Positions 44,101-52,503 of a DNA stretch of 64,000 nt are shown here, piece after piece. How positions within the stretch are numbered: position 1 is the stretch's first letter; every line of letters starts with the position of its first letter. Below the pieces are notes generated by a model. The model saw only the letters and a program-made list of their open reading frames with translations. It was not told the origin of the DNA and made no database searches. The translations under genes and the position numbers were made by a program. This stretch comes from Cololabis saira (Eukaryota; Chordata; Actinopteri; Beloniformes; Belonidae): the NCBI RefSeq assembly GCF_033807715.1, contig NC_084599.1, positions 5,261,625 through 5,325,624 on the forward strand. The letters are read 5' to 3'.

Positions 44101-47100
44101 AGTGGGCGAAACCTGCTGTGAAGTCGGATCTGTGACGTCATGCGCATTCCCATTGTTGCTTCTCAAAGACCACTGCTGACGTCTTTCCCTGTTGGCAGTG
44201 TTCAAACACACCTGAAACCTCCAGACCAAAAACCTACCAAAAAGACTGCTTTTCTTAGAGGTCTGTACCCCTATGATCAGGTCACAATGGACTGATTTTT
44301 AACAGCGTGTGCAGCAGCTTACACTCTTAAATCATATCTGGCCTGGAAGTGGTACATCGTGTGGTACATCGTATTGGCCATACGTTTTTGTACATTTTAG
44401 TGAATTTATTACGTGTTATTGTTGACTTCGCCTAACAACAAGACCCAAAACAATCAGACTACTCACATCATATTTTTGCAAGCAAGCAAGCAAACCAACA
44501 AAAACATAGGAATAAAGAAGGGGGCAGTCGTTTCTGCATTTGCATAGAACTTTTTTTTTATATATTTTTATGTCGGTTTTTTCCCCCATTTTATCACCCA
44601 GTGCTCCTACCACCTCCTACCTCCTACCTCCTACCTAGTGACAGTCCTGGGCATTTCTCCCTCTACCAACCCTGGGAGGTCCTGCACTGAGCTCAGGTCT
44701 CCTCCTTAACCTGAGGAGTGAGCAGGCCGCATCTTTTCACCAGGCAGGGTGGGGATTCTCTGGCCGGACGTAGCGCGTTGAAGGATCACGTTATTCCGGC
44801 CAGATCCTCCCCACCCCATCTGGCGTCCCAGTTGGCCAGAGGGGGCATGTGTAGCCCAGGTATGCTGCATGTTTTTGTGAGGGTAGCTCACATCAGCTAC
44901 CAAGGGAACACGGGGAGAACATGCAAACTCCACACGAAAGATCCTTTCCTTACACACTTAAATGCTTCTTTTTAAATCTGATCTGGTGATACTTGCGGAG
45001 GCAACATTAGAGTTAGGTAGCGTTAGTTCTTCCTCACCTCTTTCACCTCATCCTCGTTAGTCTCAGCCTCCCCCTCTTCTTCCTCAGAGGCCAGCTCTTC
45101 ATCCCGGTCTCTCTCCACTTGAGCAACGATATAGTTGCTCTCCATTCCCAAAACCTTGCCCCACAGGCGGCAGTTGGGCAGTTCCTGCGACACGACGAGG
45201 TGCTTGAGCGCGAGGAAGATCCTCTGCATCTCTTCCCTGGGCACACCCACCCCAGCCTGCTCCATGTAGAAGCTGCTCTCATTCAGGTTGGGAAGGGCTT
45301 TGTCCAGCTGGTGAAGACCAGGAAACAGCGTCAGACATGTGAACTACATGGGACGGGGGTCGGCAGCGCTGGGGGATGCAGTCAATGTTCCATATGAAAA
45401 ATACAAACACTCCTCTCTTGCTAACACCTCATGCATCTGAGGTCTCTACAAACAGCCTGAACTCATGTTGTTGTTTTCTCATCAACTTCATTTCATCTGT
45501 TGATAGGAACAGAAAAGTAGCGACAGTAAAACTTTGAACACTTGGTAATGTTGCCGTTTACTTTCCAGGACAGTTAAATGGTGCTGTGACATTAACCAAG
45601 TACAGTAAAGCAATGTGCAATATGCATTAGCACTTTACAAATCTGAGCATTGGAGCACTTTAAAGAAATAATGGGACGATGTGTAATCTGCATCAACACT
45701 TGCACTTAAGCACTTGACGTCGTGAGGTGTTAATCTCTCGTTGTGAGGTGTTAATCTCTCGTCGTGAGGTGTTAATCTCTCGTTGTGAGGTGTTAATCTC
45801 TCGTTGTGAGGTGTTAATCTCTCGTTGTGAGGTGTTAATCTCTCGTTGAAATGTAAAATAGATTTATATTAACAAATGCAACGAAGTTAATGAGGAAAAC
45901 AAAAGATAGATATGGAAGCCAAACAAAACTAAAAAATCACTGCATGTATTTTCCATTCATCTTTCTTTTTTCTTAAATGTGCACTTCCCATACTGTACCA
46001 GCTCTTCCACATTTGGCACTGTAGTACATCATAATATTGCTGGTAAGTGACGTGGATTCTAGAGGGCTACTGCTTCATTGCCTGTGGAAGCTTCAAACCT
46101 TTCACAGGTGACGCTGTAGTGAGTTGAACACTTGGTCAATACCATGTCTGTGTCCTGGCTCGGGCTTTCCGCTTGGGAGAAGAGATGTCGCTGCTGCTCA
46201 GTCAGCAGCTCCCCAGCAGAAGTCTCTGGAAGGTCCCGCAGGTGGCTGTGCTCGACCTCGGCTGAGGCCCGCTTCAGATCCAGGCTCATGTCCTCCAACA
46301 CGTCCACCGGGTCGCACGGCTGCTCATCCAAGACCTTCATCAGCAGGCTGGTCAGGTGGTCGTAGCTGTAATGTGACAAGTATCAGGACTCATTTCAGTT
46401 CACATCGGCTGCCTCGTCACCAACTCTCTGAACCCGAAAAGCCTGATTATCCGTGCACACACATTTAAACGAGCTAGGGAGAGAAATGTGGCTGTAATTC
46501 TTCTGGCTCATGTTGCACTTATCCATCCATCCATCCATCCATCCATCCATCCATCCATCCATCTTCCACCGTTTATCCAGAACCGGGTCGTGGGGGCAGC
46601 AGTCTCAGCAGGGATGCCCAGACTTCCTTCACCCCAGACTCTTCCTCCATCTCTTCCTCCATCTCTTCCTCCATCTCTTCCTCCAACTCTTCCTCCATCT
46701 CTTCCTCCATCTCTTCCTCCATCTCTTCCTCCAACTCTTCCTCCATCTCTTCCTCCATCTCTTACGAGGGGAGTCCGAGACGTTCCCAGGCCAGCCGAGA
46801 GACATAGTCTCTCCAGCCTGTCCTGGGTCTTCCCCAGGGTCTCCTCCCGGTGGGACATGCCTGGAACACCTCCCTAGGGAGGAGGGACATGCCTGGAACA
46901 CCTCCCTAGGGAGGAGGGACATGCCTGGAACACCTCCCTAGGGAGGAGGGACATGCCTGGAACTCCTCCCTAGGGAGGATCCAGTAGGATCCGGTACAGA
47001 TGTCCAAGCCACCTCAGCTGACTCCTCTCAATGTGAAGGAGCAGCAGTTTATTACTTACTTATTCATCCTACATTGTTTATTTTTTACATTTATCTTTTT

Positions 47101-50100
47101 GACAGGATGAGAGCATATTTAAAAAAAGCAAAGGAACATTTCTAAATATGCCAGGTTTAGCGGAGGGCTAGTTTTCATCTGTTGTCCCCGACCAGGGCTG
47201 ATAAAGGCCCTGTGAAGAAAACAATCACCCATCATCCATCCATTATCTATACCCGATGTATCCTTTGCAGGGTCACGGGGGTCTGCTGGAGTTTATCCCA
47301 GCTATTTTCAGGAGAGAGGCAGGTGTTCACTTGGACACGTCACTAGTCCATCGCAGGGCCACATACATACAAACAACCAGACACACTCACACTCACACCT
47401 ACGGGCAATTTAGAATCATCTATTAACCTACTACGCATGTTTTTGGACTGTGGGAGGAAGCCGGAGTACCTGGAGAGAACCCACGCAAGCACGGGGAGAA
47501 CATGCAAACTCCACACAGAAAGATCCTGCCGGCCTGGGAGTCGAACCGGGAACCTTCTTCCTGTGAGGCAACAGTGCTAACCACCAAGCCACCAGGCTGC
47601 CCCACTTTAATACAAATAACAAAATTAACTGAATAAAATAAGTAGCTTTCTTAAACAGAAACCTGTCCTGCTTAACTTAAAATTGTATAAATTAATATAA
47701 AACAATAGAAAGGAAGGAATATCAAACCTAGGTACAGGAAGGCAATGTCTGGCTATGTGTACGAAACAATGGCAATGTGGGAAAATCAGCACTGGAGCAC
47801 CTGGCATGGAAACAAAACATGGAAACAAAACAAAGTGACTATAAAATGTGTGTGTGTGAAATTGAGCTCTATCACAGCACAGCAGATATCACGACCAAGC
47901 AGAACATAAAATCAAGAATGGAGATTCTGAACTGGTCAGTAAATGCTATTGACAAGATTTTTTCTACACGGCGTGCTGGGACAGGGGAACCGGCCTGTCC
48001 AGATGGGACATTCTTGGCGGGGTACACTATGGACAGTTGGAATAAATGGAAAGTGGTGTGTCTTGGGGTGCTGGATATGGAAGACGTGGAGGACGTCTAT
48101 ATCTTCACGGGCATGACGGTGGGCCTGGTGATCCTAGGGCTTGGCGGGGTCTGGATGCTACAAAAGTTGAGAAAAGTGAGAGCTGATCAGGCAAAGCTGC
48201 TCTCTGGCCTCTCTGACATCCAGGGGAGACTGACCAGTGTATGGTCGGATGTGTCCAAAGCTTGTGAGGAGATGAAGTCAGTACGAGCGGAGGGGGCAAA
48301 GGCTGTGGCGGCTAGAGAGCCAGAGGACAGCGACTAATCAAAATCTGCATTGACACATGCACCTCCATTGCAAAGTGGATTGCATGCAAAAAGAGACTTG
48401 GACATAAAAATAACTGAACAGTGGACACAGTAGTAAATCACAGGAACGGTGATCAGGATGAGTGGACTGGACACGTGTACAAACATACATGCTATCTGGA
48501 CTGTGAAGGATGAAATTAGACAAATTGCTATGTGGTAAACTATGTATCTTACTGAATTCTGTTGTTGATGTGATCATGAATCTTACATAGAACGGGGCGG
48601 GACTTTGATAAGCGTCAGCTTCTCCCGTACCCTTTTCGTCATGTGCTGAGTATGCAATGTATAATGTTCTGGAGATGAAATGTGTCTATATAAACATGCC
48701 GAAATAAACGAAATAAAAAAAAAAAAAAAGAAAGCAGAACATCCATTCTGTAATAGTGCAATAACAAAAGTGCAAACAGAAAGTCTGTAGAAAACTTGTA
48801 AACATATTTGTGCCTTCCGTTTTTCAAGGGATGTTTGGCGACCCTATCACACACACTGAGGCCACGTTTACACATAGCCGGGTATTTACAAAAACGGATA
48901 TTTCCCCCTCTATGTTTTGAAAAATACCATCATTTCCACCAGTGTTTCTCAATCCTGGTCCTCGTGGGCCCCTGTCCTGCATGTTTTAGATGTTTCCTGC
49001 TTCAACACACCGTGATACAAGTACCTGTGTCATCAAGAATTGTGCAGACCTTGGTGACAAGCTAATGAGGACCATTAATTAGAATCAGTCATGTGTCAGG
49101 TGTCATAGAATCAAAGCCATGCTAGCCAATGGGAATCCTGGAAAAAAACATCAACAGATGACACGCAGTGTTGGGCAAGTTACATCCAAAATATAATACA
49201 TTATATATTACTAGTTACTGTCATTTGAAAGTAATTAGTTACATTACAATATTACTATATCTGAATTGTAATGCGTTACACTACTTGTGTATTACTTTTG
49301 AGTTACTTTCAACAAAATAGCAAAAAAAGATAAATCTTGTCCCACTGGCAGATTTTTCTACTTATTTCAAGTGAAAATTTACTTGAAACAGGTGAAAATT
49401 GTTAAATAAGTTATTTTTCTGGTGTTATTTTTCTGGTGATGACTCTAAATGTTGAAATAGCAGTAAAACCACATTCATTGATGAAATGACATAAGGGATG
49501 GAAAGGAGGGATGGCAGCTTTACAGGGGGGATGATTTGGACCGTTTTTATTTCAGGGGGGATGATTTGGACCGTTTTTATTTCAGGGATGATTTGGACCG
49601 TTTTTATTTCAGGGGGGATGATTTGGACCGTTTTTATTTCAGGGGGGGATGATTTGGACCATTTTTATTTCAGGGGGGATGATTTGGACCGTTTTTATTT
49701 CAGGGGGGATGATTTGGACTGTTTTTATTTCAGGGGGGATGATTTGGACCGTTTTTATTTCAGGGGGGATGATTTGGACCGTTTTTATTTCAGGGGGGAT
49801 GATTTGGACCGTTTTTATTTCAGGGGGGATGATTTGGACCGTTTTTATTTCAGGGGGGGGTGATTTGGACCATTTTAAATTTCAGGGGGGGTGATTTGGA
49901 CTGTTTTTATTTCAGGGGGGATGATTTGGACCGTTTTTATTTCAGGGGGGATGATTTGGACTGTTTTTATTTCAGGGGGGATGATTTGGACCGTTTTTAT
50001 TTCAGGGGGGATGATTTGGACCGTTTTTATTTCAGGGGGGATGATTTGGACTGTTTTTATTTCAGGGGGGATGATTTGGACCGTTTTTATTTCAGGGGGG

Positions 50101-52360
50101 GGGTGATTTGGACTGTTTTTATTTCAGGGGGGGTGCCATCACATCACCCCTCATCCCCCCTCAACTCGAATACTGCTCACACGGAACTCAGAACTTCTTC
50201 ATAAATAACTCCCAGAGAGAAAAAAAACACCAGCAAGCTAACAAACAAACCAATAAAGCTCTCAGAGTTAACAAAACGAACCAGCAATCAACAACTCGCA
50301 GCTGTTTTAACCTCTCCTCCTGATGGGCTGCAGGTGTGGTTTAAGGCTGATTTATGGTTCCGCGTTACACCAACGCAGGCCATACGCCGTGGGTTACGCG
50401 AACTACTGCGTACCCTACGGCGAAAGCTCTGCGTCGATTTAACGCGGAACCATAAATCCGCTCTCACAGCGCGACTGACTGTGAGCCCGGATCGTGCTCC
50501 TCGCCGCGCGCAGCTCCTCGCCGACTCCGCGCTCATATATATTTAATAAATGTATAAAGCCCATATATTAATAAAGCCTCACTTGGCCGAGCCCTAACGC
50601 TGAGACCATGGTAGATTTAAGTTACACGCGGACACGCCGCACTGTTGACTTTTCCCTGCCGGCTCTGCTCACTGAACAGTCCCCACACAAACAGTGTCCA
50701 GCGGCGCTACGTTCCGCCGCGCCGCGTTCCCAACGCTTTTTTCTGTTGTCGGGATGTCTCGCGGACGCGGTGTTGGTGAATTCTTTAAAAAACAACAGCT
50801 AAACGGGTTAAAATGCGTTGTAACGCGCGTTACTTAGATTGTAACGAGTAAAATATTACCGAAAATGTATTAGTAATGCGTTATATTACTGCGTTACAGC
50901 AAATAGTAATACATTACTGTAATTGCATTACTTTTGTAACGCGTTACCCCCAACACTGATGACACGAGTAACTTCCAGTTACTTCCAAGATGGAACGAGA
51001 GTCTTTCGTTTGGAGTGACAGAGAAGTGGAGTTACTTTAAAGTGACGTTAGAATATAAAACAAGTAAAATACAAGAAAATATTGACGGTGGCCAAACAAA
51101 TTGTAAACACAGGTCGCACACATGACGCTGGTGACGTTTCTGTCTCATAATGTGACGTTCTGGAGCCTAAGGCCACATTTACACATAGCCGGGTATTTAC
51201 AAAAACGGATATTTCCCCCTCTACGTTTTGAAAAAATACCATCATTTACACAAACCTGCATAAATATCTGTTATGGTGCTATGAGCAGCCAAACCTACAG
51301 GGGGCAGTGTAACGAGAAGATAAAGTCATGCTAGCCAATCAGAATCCTGGAAAAAAACATCAACAAATGACACGAGTAACTTCCAGTTACTTCCAAGATG
51401 AACGAGAGTCTTTTGGAGTGACAGAGAAGTGGAGTTACTTTTAAGTGTGACGTTAGAATATAACAGGTAAAATACAAGAAAATATTGACGGTGGCCAAAC
51501 AAATTGTAAACACAGGTCGCACACATGACGCTGCACTGCAAAAACTCAAAATCTTACCAGAAATATTGGTCTTATTTCTAGTTAAAATGTCTTATTTCTA
51601 GTCAATTTTTCAAATTTTCACTTTTTTCCAGTGATGAGTCTTGTTTTAAGTGTAATGAGATTTTTTTTGACTAAAAATGAAACATTTTAACTAGAAATAA
51701 GACAAATATTCTTGTTAAGATATTGAGTTTTTGCAGTGTGGTGACGTTTCTGTGGCCTAAATATCCGTTACTTTCCCTCCGTTTACAAGCAAACGTGAAA
51801 ACTAGAGTTTTTTACAAATCTCCATTTTGGCCAGAGTTTTCAGAAATGATTGTTTTTGGTGACTTTGAGCTTCGTTTTCGTGTAAACTGTAATGATAACA
51901 GCAAATGAGATTTGCTTGGTATCTGTTGGTTATGGAATAGGCTACTGTTTATAAATCCAAACAGTAGGGGGCGCACAGCGTCTGAGCAGAACCGTTAGAG
52001 TCGTCCTGCCTGTAACTGCTTATGAGGACAACTGCTATATAAACCTGCCTGCATCTTCAGGTAACGGTGTTGTCATTGAACCCACACCACACAAAAACAA
52101 TACATAAACGAACGGCCAAAACGCATGAAAACACCACCGTTATTGCTCCGTGTAAACGGAGCCTGAAACAGCGCCCCCTGCAGGCCTCCCTGCGCCACAG
52201 CGGCGGGTCCCGGCGGAGCTGCTTACAGGTTTACAGGTTACAGGTTTATAGGTTACTTATAGTCTTACAGGTTCAGGCCGCTGCGGCCGCCGCTCCTCAG
52301 CAGGGCCGCCTTGGACTCGGCCGCCAGCTGTCTGCTTTTCCCGGCTCCGCTGTCGTCCAT
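34110..52360 (-). CDS. rsph4a: Radial spoke head protein (RSPH4A/RSPH6A family), complete
   Basis: Component of the radial spoke head of motile 9+2 cilia and flagella. Seven exons (52269-52360, 46143-46365, 45038-45307, 37803-38252, 37577-37724, 35611-35728, 34110-34389) join in phase to 526 codons ending TAA. Recognised blocks in order: [21 protein letters not shown] (N-terminal dimerisation-like start), [43 protein letters not shown]-type linker with [104 protein letters not shown] and an extreme poly-Glu/Asp tail. Human RSPH4A and RSPH6A are the co-orthologous pair; I use rsph4a because fish usually have one gene of that name, but rsph6a is not excluded. Introns 1 and 3-6 are full of transposons. 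Confidence 0.92.
34453..35593. mobile_element. Inverted-repeat DNA element with TA microsatellites
   Basis: Left end GGAGCTTTTCCTCTAGAACC, right end (inverted) GGCGCTTTTACACTAGTACC, both continuing CTACTCAGCCCGACTCC, about 35 bp of matching ends. The interior is dominated by (TA)n at about 34870-35115. No transposase; the tyrosine/isoleucine-rich frames are microsatellite artefacts. A second left end is at 17031. Confidence 0.75.
35611..35728 (-). CDS. rsph4a: rsph4a exon 6
   Basis: AA, 38 codons, [22 protein letters not shown] to ACAYASG. No start codon or long frame marks it; found by homology to the PWT/RLSS...RSNLWPGAYAF block. Its donor GG|GTAACT is 17 bp from the end of the transposon at 34453-35593. 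Confidence 0.9.
35729..36764. other. rsph4a intron 5, first part
   Basis: No recognised element; frames at 35723-36022 and 36212-36684 have no recognisable protein. Confidence 0.4.
36765..37476. mobile_element. hAT-type MITE, perfect target duplication
   Basis: Ends CAGAGGTGTCAAGTAA and, inverted, CAGAGGTGTCAAAAGT. Flanked by CAGAGATG twice (36757-36764, 37477-37484). The interior is made of ACTTTTACTCC-type subrepeats. Confidence 0.9.
37577..37724 (-). CDS. rsph4a: rsph4a exon 5
   Basis: 49 codons plus [21 protein letters not shown] to LTPLSQDA. 78-bp intron to exon 4. Confidence 0.94.
37803..38252 (-). CDS. rsph4a: rsph4a exon 4
   Basis: 150 codons, [20 protein letters not shown] to [12 protein letters not shown]; the core radial spoke block. 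Confidence 0.95.
38745..39870 (+). pseudogene. LINE (L2/Rex1-like) ORF2 C-terminus and 3' UTR
   Basis: Reads [40 protein letters not shown] and [15 protein letters not shown], the conserved C-terminal end of L2/CR1/Rex-type elements, then a small tandem expansion of GAACCTCAGG (38984-39037) that shifts the frame before [15 protein letters not shown]. The tail ends GTGCTATATAAATAAAG and TTTGAT repeats at about 39855-39870. Confidence 0.8.
40162..40630. repeat. 150-bp direct repeat flanking a hairpin MITE
   Basis: The stretch GAAGCTGAGAGCCAAAAGC... to GCCTGTTAAGAAATTTGA occurs at 40162-40315 and 40478-40630, nearly identical. Between them is a CTGATTTATGGTTCCGCGTT hairpin copy (40362-40465). 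A further partial copy at about 40688-40733. Confidence 0.8.
41163..41386. mobile_element. hAT-type MITE
   Basis: Ends CAGTGTTTCTCAA and the inverse TTGAGAAACACTG, with internal inverted repeat CATGTTTTAGATGTTTCCCT. A left-half copy is at 48942-49095; another stub at 61602-61640. Confidence 0.85.
42040..42195 (+). mobile_element. L2-type LINE 3' tail
   Basis: TAAAGCACTTTGAATTACCT and GTGCTCTACAGATAAACTTG followed by CCTTGCCT, the usual L2-like tail in fish. An antisense fragment of a similar kind, CTTTATTTAACCAGGCAGGT, lies at 53748-53830. Confidence 0.6.
42270..42905. repeat. Interspersed repeat, class not identified
   Basis: Contains GTTGGTCTCATCTGTCCATA and GTCCAGGTCTGGACTTTG-like stretches that I recognise as a common fish repeat. 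No intact coding frame. Confidence 0.4.
43115..43594. repeat. 43-46-bp minisatellite
   Basis: About 11 units of AAGAACCAGTGGTCCATGGA plus CATTAATATTTGGTACAGTT; unit lengths differ by an ACC(C/T)C insertion. The open frames across it are artefacts. It appears to have expanded inside the coding relic that resumes at 43606. Confidence 0.92.
43606..43757 (+). pseudogene. Transposon-type ORF fragment
   Basis: Frame containing [20 protein letters not shown] and [20 protein letters not shown], which from memory resembles the YPDI-YL...AYKSL-AY segment of multi-copy fish ORFs also hinted at in 9240-9368. Truncated on both sides. Confidence 0.4.
43797..43973 (-). pseudogene. THAP-domain exon, frameshifted
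   Basis: Begins [20 protein letters not shown] then SFYRLPKNK; after a one-base loss in an A-rich stretch (about 43885) the frame resumes [20 protein letters not shown] and ICGSHFVS, followed by a GTAATG donor. The C2CH zinc ligands, the Trp and the Pro of the THAP fold are all present across the shift. Probably from a P/Kolobok-type transposon or a multi-copy THAP gene. Confidence 0.75.
44018..44103. repeat. 17-bp minisatellite
   Basis: Six copies of GGCCACTCAGTCTTTC, one variant (TACCACTC). Confidence 0.85.
44104..45037. other. rsph4a intron 3, mixed fragments
   Basis: Holds short CCTACCTCCTAC and AAGCAAGCAAGC runs and a SINE piece with ACACGGGGAGAACATGCAAA at 44906-44945. Otherwise unrecognised. 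Confidence 0.4.
45038..45307 (-). CDS. rsph4a: rsph4a exon 3
   Basis: 90 codons from [20 protein letters not shown] to an acidic NEDEVKE end, donor GAG|GTGAGG; phase 0 at both ends. Confidence 0.92.
45716..45848. repeat. 21-bp minisatellite in rsph4a intron 2
   Basis: Six units of GTTGTGAGGTGTTAATCTCT, one with GTCG. The rest of this intron (45308-46142) is unrecognised. Confidence 0.9.
46143..46365 (-). CDS. rsph4a: rsph4a exon 2
   Basis: C plus 74 codons, [20 protein letters not shown] to ESPSQDTDM. Acceptor ATTACAG. An ATG just upstream (46379) could mislead a gene finder into starting here. Donor ATG|GTATTG is weak. Confidence 0.88.
46519..46985. repeat. Microsatellite and minisatellite cluster
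   Basis: (CATC)n at 46519-46562; about ten CTCTTCCTCCAT units at 46640-46762; four 36-bp units containing ACACCTCCCTAGGGAGGAGG at 46845-46980. The long frames here come from repeat units without stops. Confidence 0.9.
47232..47603 (-). mobile_element. tRNA-headed SINE, nearly complete
   Basis: Read on the minus strand it starts GGGGCAGCCTGGTGGCTTGG, with an A-box-like TGGCTTGGTGG and B-box-like GGTTCGACTCC for RNA polymerase III, and ends in GGATGGATGAT repeats. The body is the widespread fish repeat with TTTTTGGACTGTGGGAGGAA (plus sense). Related fragments at 32863-33141, 44906-44945 and 61083-61216. Confidence 0.8.
47918..48337 (+). CDS. Small single-pass membrane protein ORF in a polyadenylated insertion
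   Basis: 139 codons from ATG 47918 (the frame is open upstream to 47777, without stronger start evidence). Residues 1-60 are mixed polar with [20 protein letters not shown]; about 61-81 ([20 protein letters not shown]) is a clear transmembrane helix; 82-139 is a charged helical tail, [20 protein letters not shown]... About 370 bp after the stop comes CCGAAATAAACGAAATAAA and a 16-A tail (48714-48729). I do not recognise the family. It lies in rsph4a intron 1 on the opposite strand, with no introns seen, so a retroelement-derived or retrocopied gene is likely. Confidence 0.5.
   Translation: MEILNWSVNAIDKIFSTRRAGTGEPACPDGTFLAGYTMDSWNKWKVVCLGVLDMEDVEDVYIFTGMTVGLVILGLGGVWMLQKLRKVRADQAKLLSGLSDIQGRLTSVWSDVSKACEEMKSVRAEGAKAVAAREPEDSD
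49325..50175. repeat. Copy B of the CAGTACTCGAG MITE with a ~31-bp minisatellite expanded about 20-fold
   Basis: The left end is missing; the right end reads, inverted, CAGTATTCGAGTTGAGG. Between 49528 and 50140 the unit GGGGGGATGATTTGGACCGT plus TTTTATTTCA repeats about 20 times with C/T and G-number variants. Sister copies carry only one or two units. Confidence 0.92.
50345..50460. repeat. Hairpin MITE, CTGATTTATGGTTC family
   Basis: GGCTGATTTATGGTTCCGCG, then inverse AACGCGGAACCATAAATCC; inner CCTACGGCG. Third clear copy in the window. Confidence 0.8.
52269..52360 (-). CDS. rsph4a: rsph4a exon 1
   Basis: [20 protein letters not shown] then [10 protein letters not shown] plus CT, donor CT|GTAAGA. 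The bases complete Leu with the first C of exon 2, restoring GLNLYDHL as in other family members. Under 60 codons, so easily missed. Confidence 0.88.
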
Positions 52361-52431
52361 CGTTGACTCGTAAAACAAGCTCCGAACACGCGTAAAAACG
52401 AGCACTCCTCGAGTTCACACCACTGGTGTAT

Positions 52432-52503
52432 ATGGCGGTTGCTATGGTTACCGCTGCGCAGCGGTTGATGGCGGTTGCTATGGTTACCGCTGCGCAGCGG
52501 TGG
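52432..52503 (-). promoter_or_regulatory. rsph4a: Tandem RFX X-box-like motifs in the rsph4a promoter
   Basis: A 36-bp unit occurs twice. Each carries, on the gene strand, GTAACCATAGCAAC (52438-52451, 52474-52487), close to the ciliary X-box consensus RYYNYYATRRNRAC with one mismatch, next to the palindrome CCGCTGCGCAGCGG. They lie 78-127 bp upstream of the start codon, the usual place for X-boxes of RFX-controlled motile cilium genes. Confidence 0.65.

Larger units (their letters stand above)
49166..50958. mobile_element. hAT-type element, perfect 8-bp duplication, with nested inserts
   Basis: Ends CAGTGTTGGGCAAGTTAC and, inverted, CAGTGTTGGGGGTAACGC. Flanked by ATGACACG twice (49158-49165, 50959-50966). 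The other copy of the host segment (51366-51373) shows the empty site. Contains the truncated minisatellite-bearing MITE (49325-50175) and a hairpin MITE (50345-50460). Confidence 0.92.
48858..52167. mobile_element. Composite nest of MITEs in rsph4a intron 1
   Basis: Outer ends TGAGGCCACGTTTACAC and, inverted, TCAGGCTCCGTTTACAC. The outer element's sequence is present twice in tandem (48858-51150 and 51165-51540), both with ATAGCCGGGTATTTAC and AATCCTGGAAAAAAACATCA. Copy 1 is split by a half hAT MITE (48942-49095) and the hAT element at 49166-50958; copy 2 by a CACTGCAAAAACT inverted-repeat element (51534-51738). Confidence 0.7.

Noticed and set aside
46059..46379. Start codon at 46379 as the beginning of the radial spoke gene
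   Set aside because: The ATG overlaps a good acceptor (ATTACAG), and exon 1 at 52269-52360 joins in phase to restore the conserved GLNLYDHL.
47530..47603. tRNA gene
   Set aside because: A and B boxes are present but belong to the head of a SINE; no cloverleaf with proper acceptor stem was made out.
49498..50204. Repetitive [14 protein letters not shown] protein frames
   Set aside because: Translation of the ~31-bp minisatellite in a MITE; no conserved frame in sister copies.
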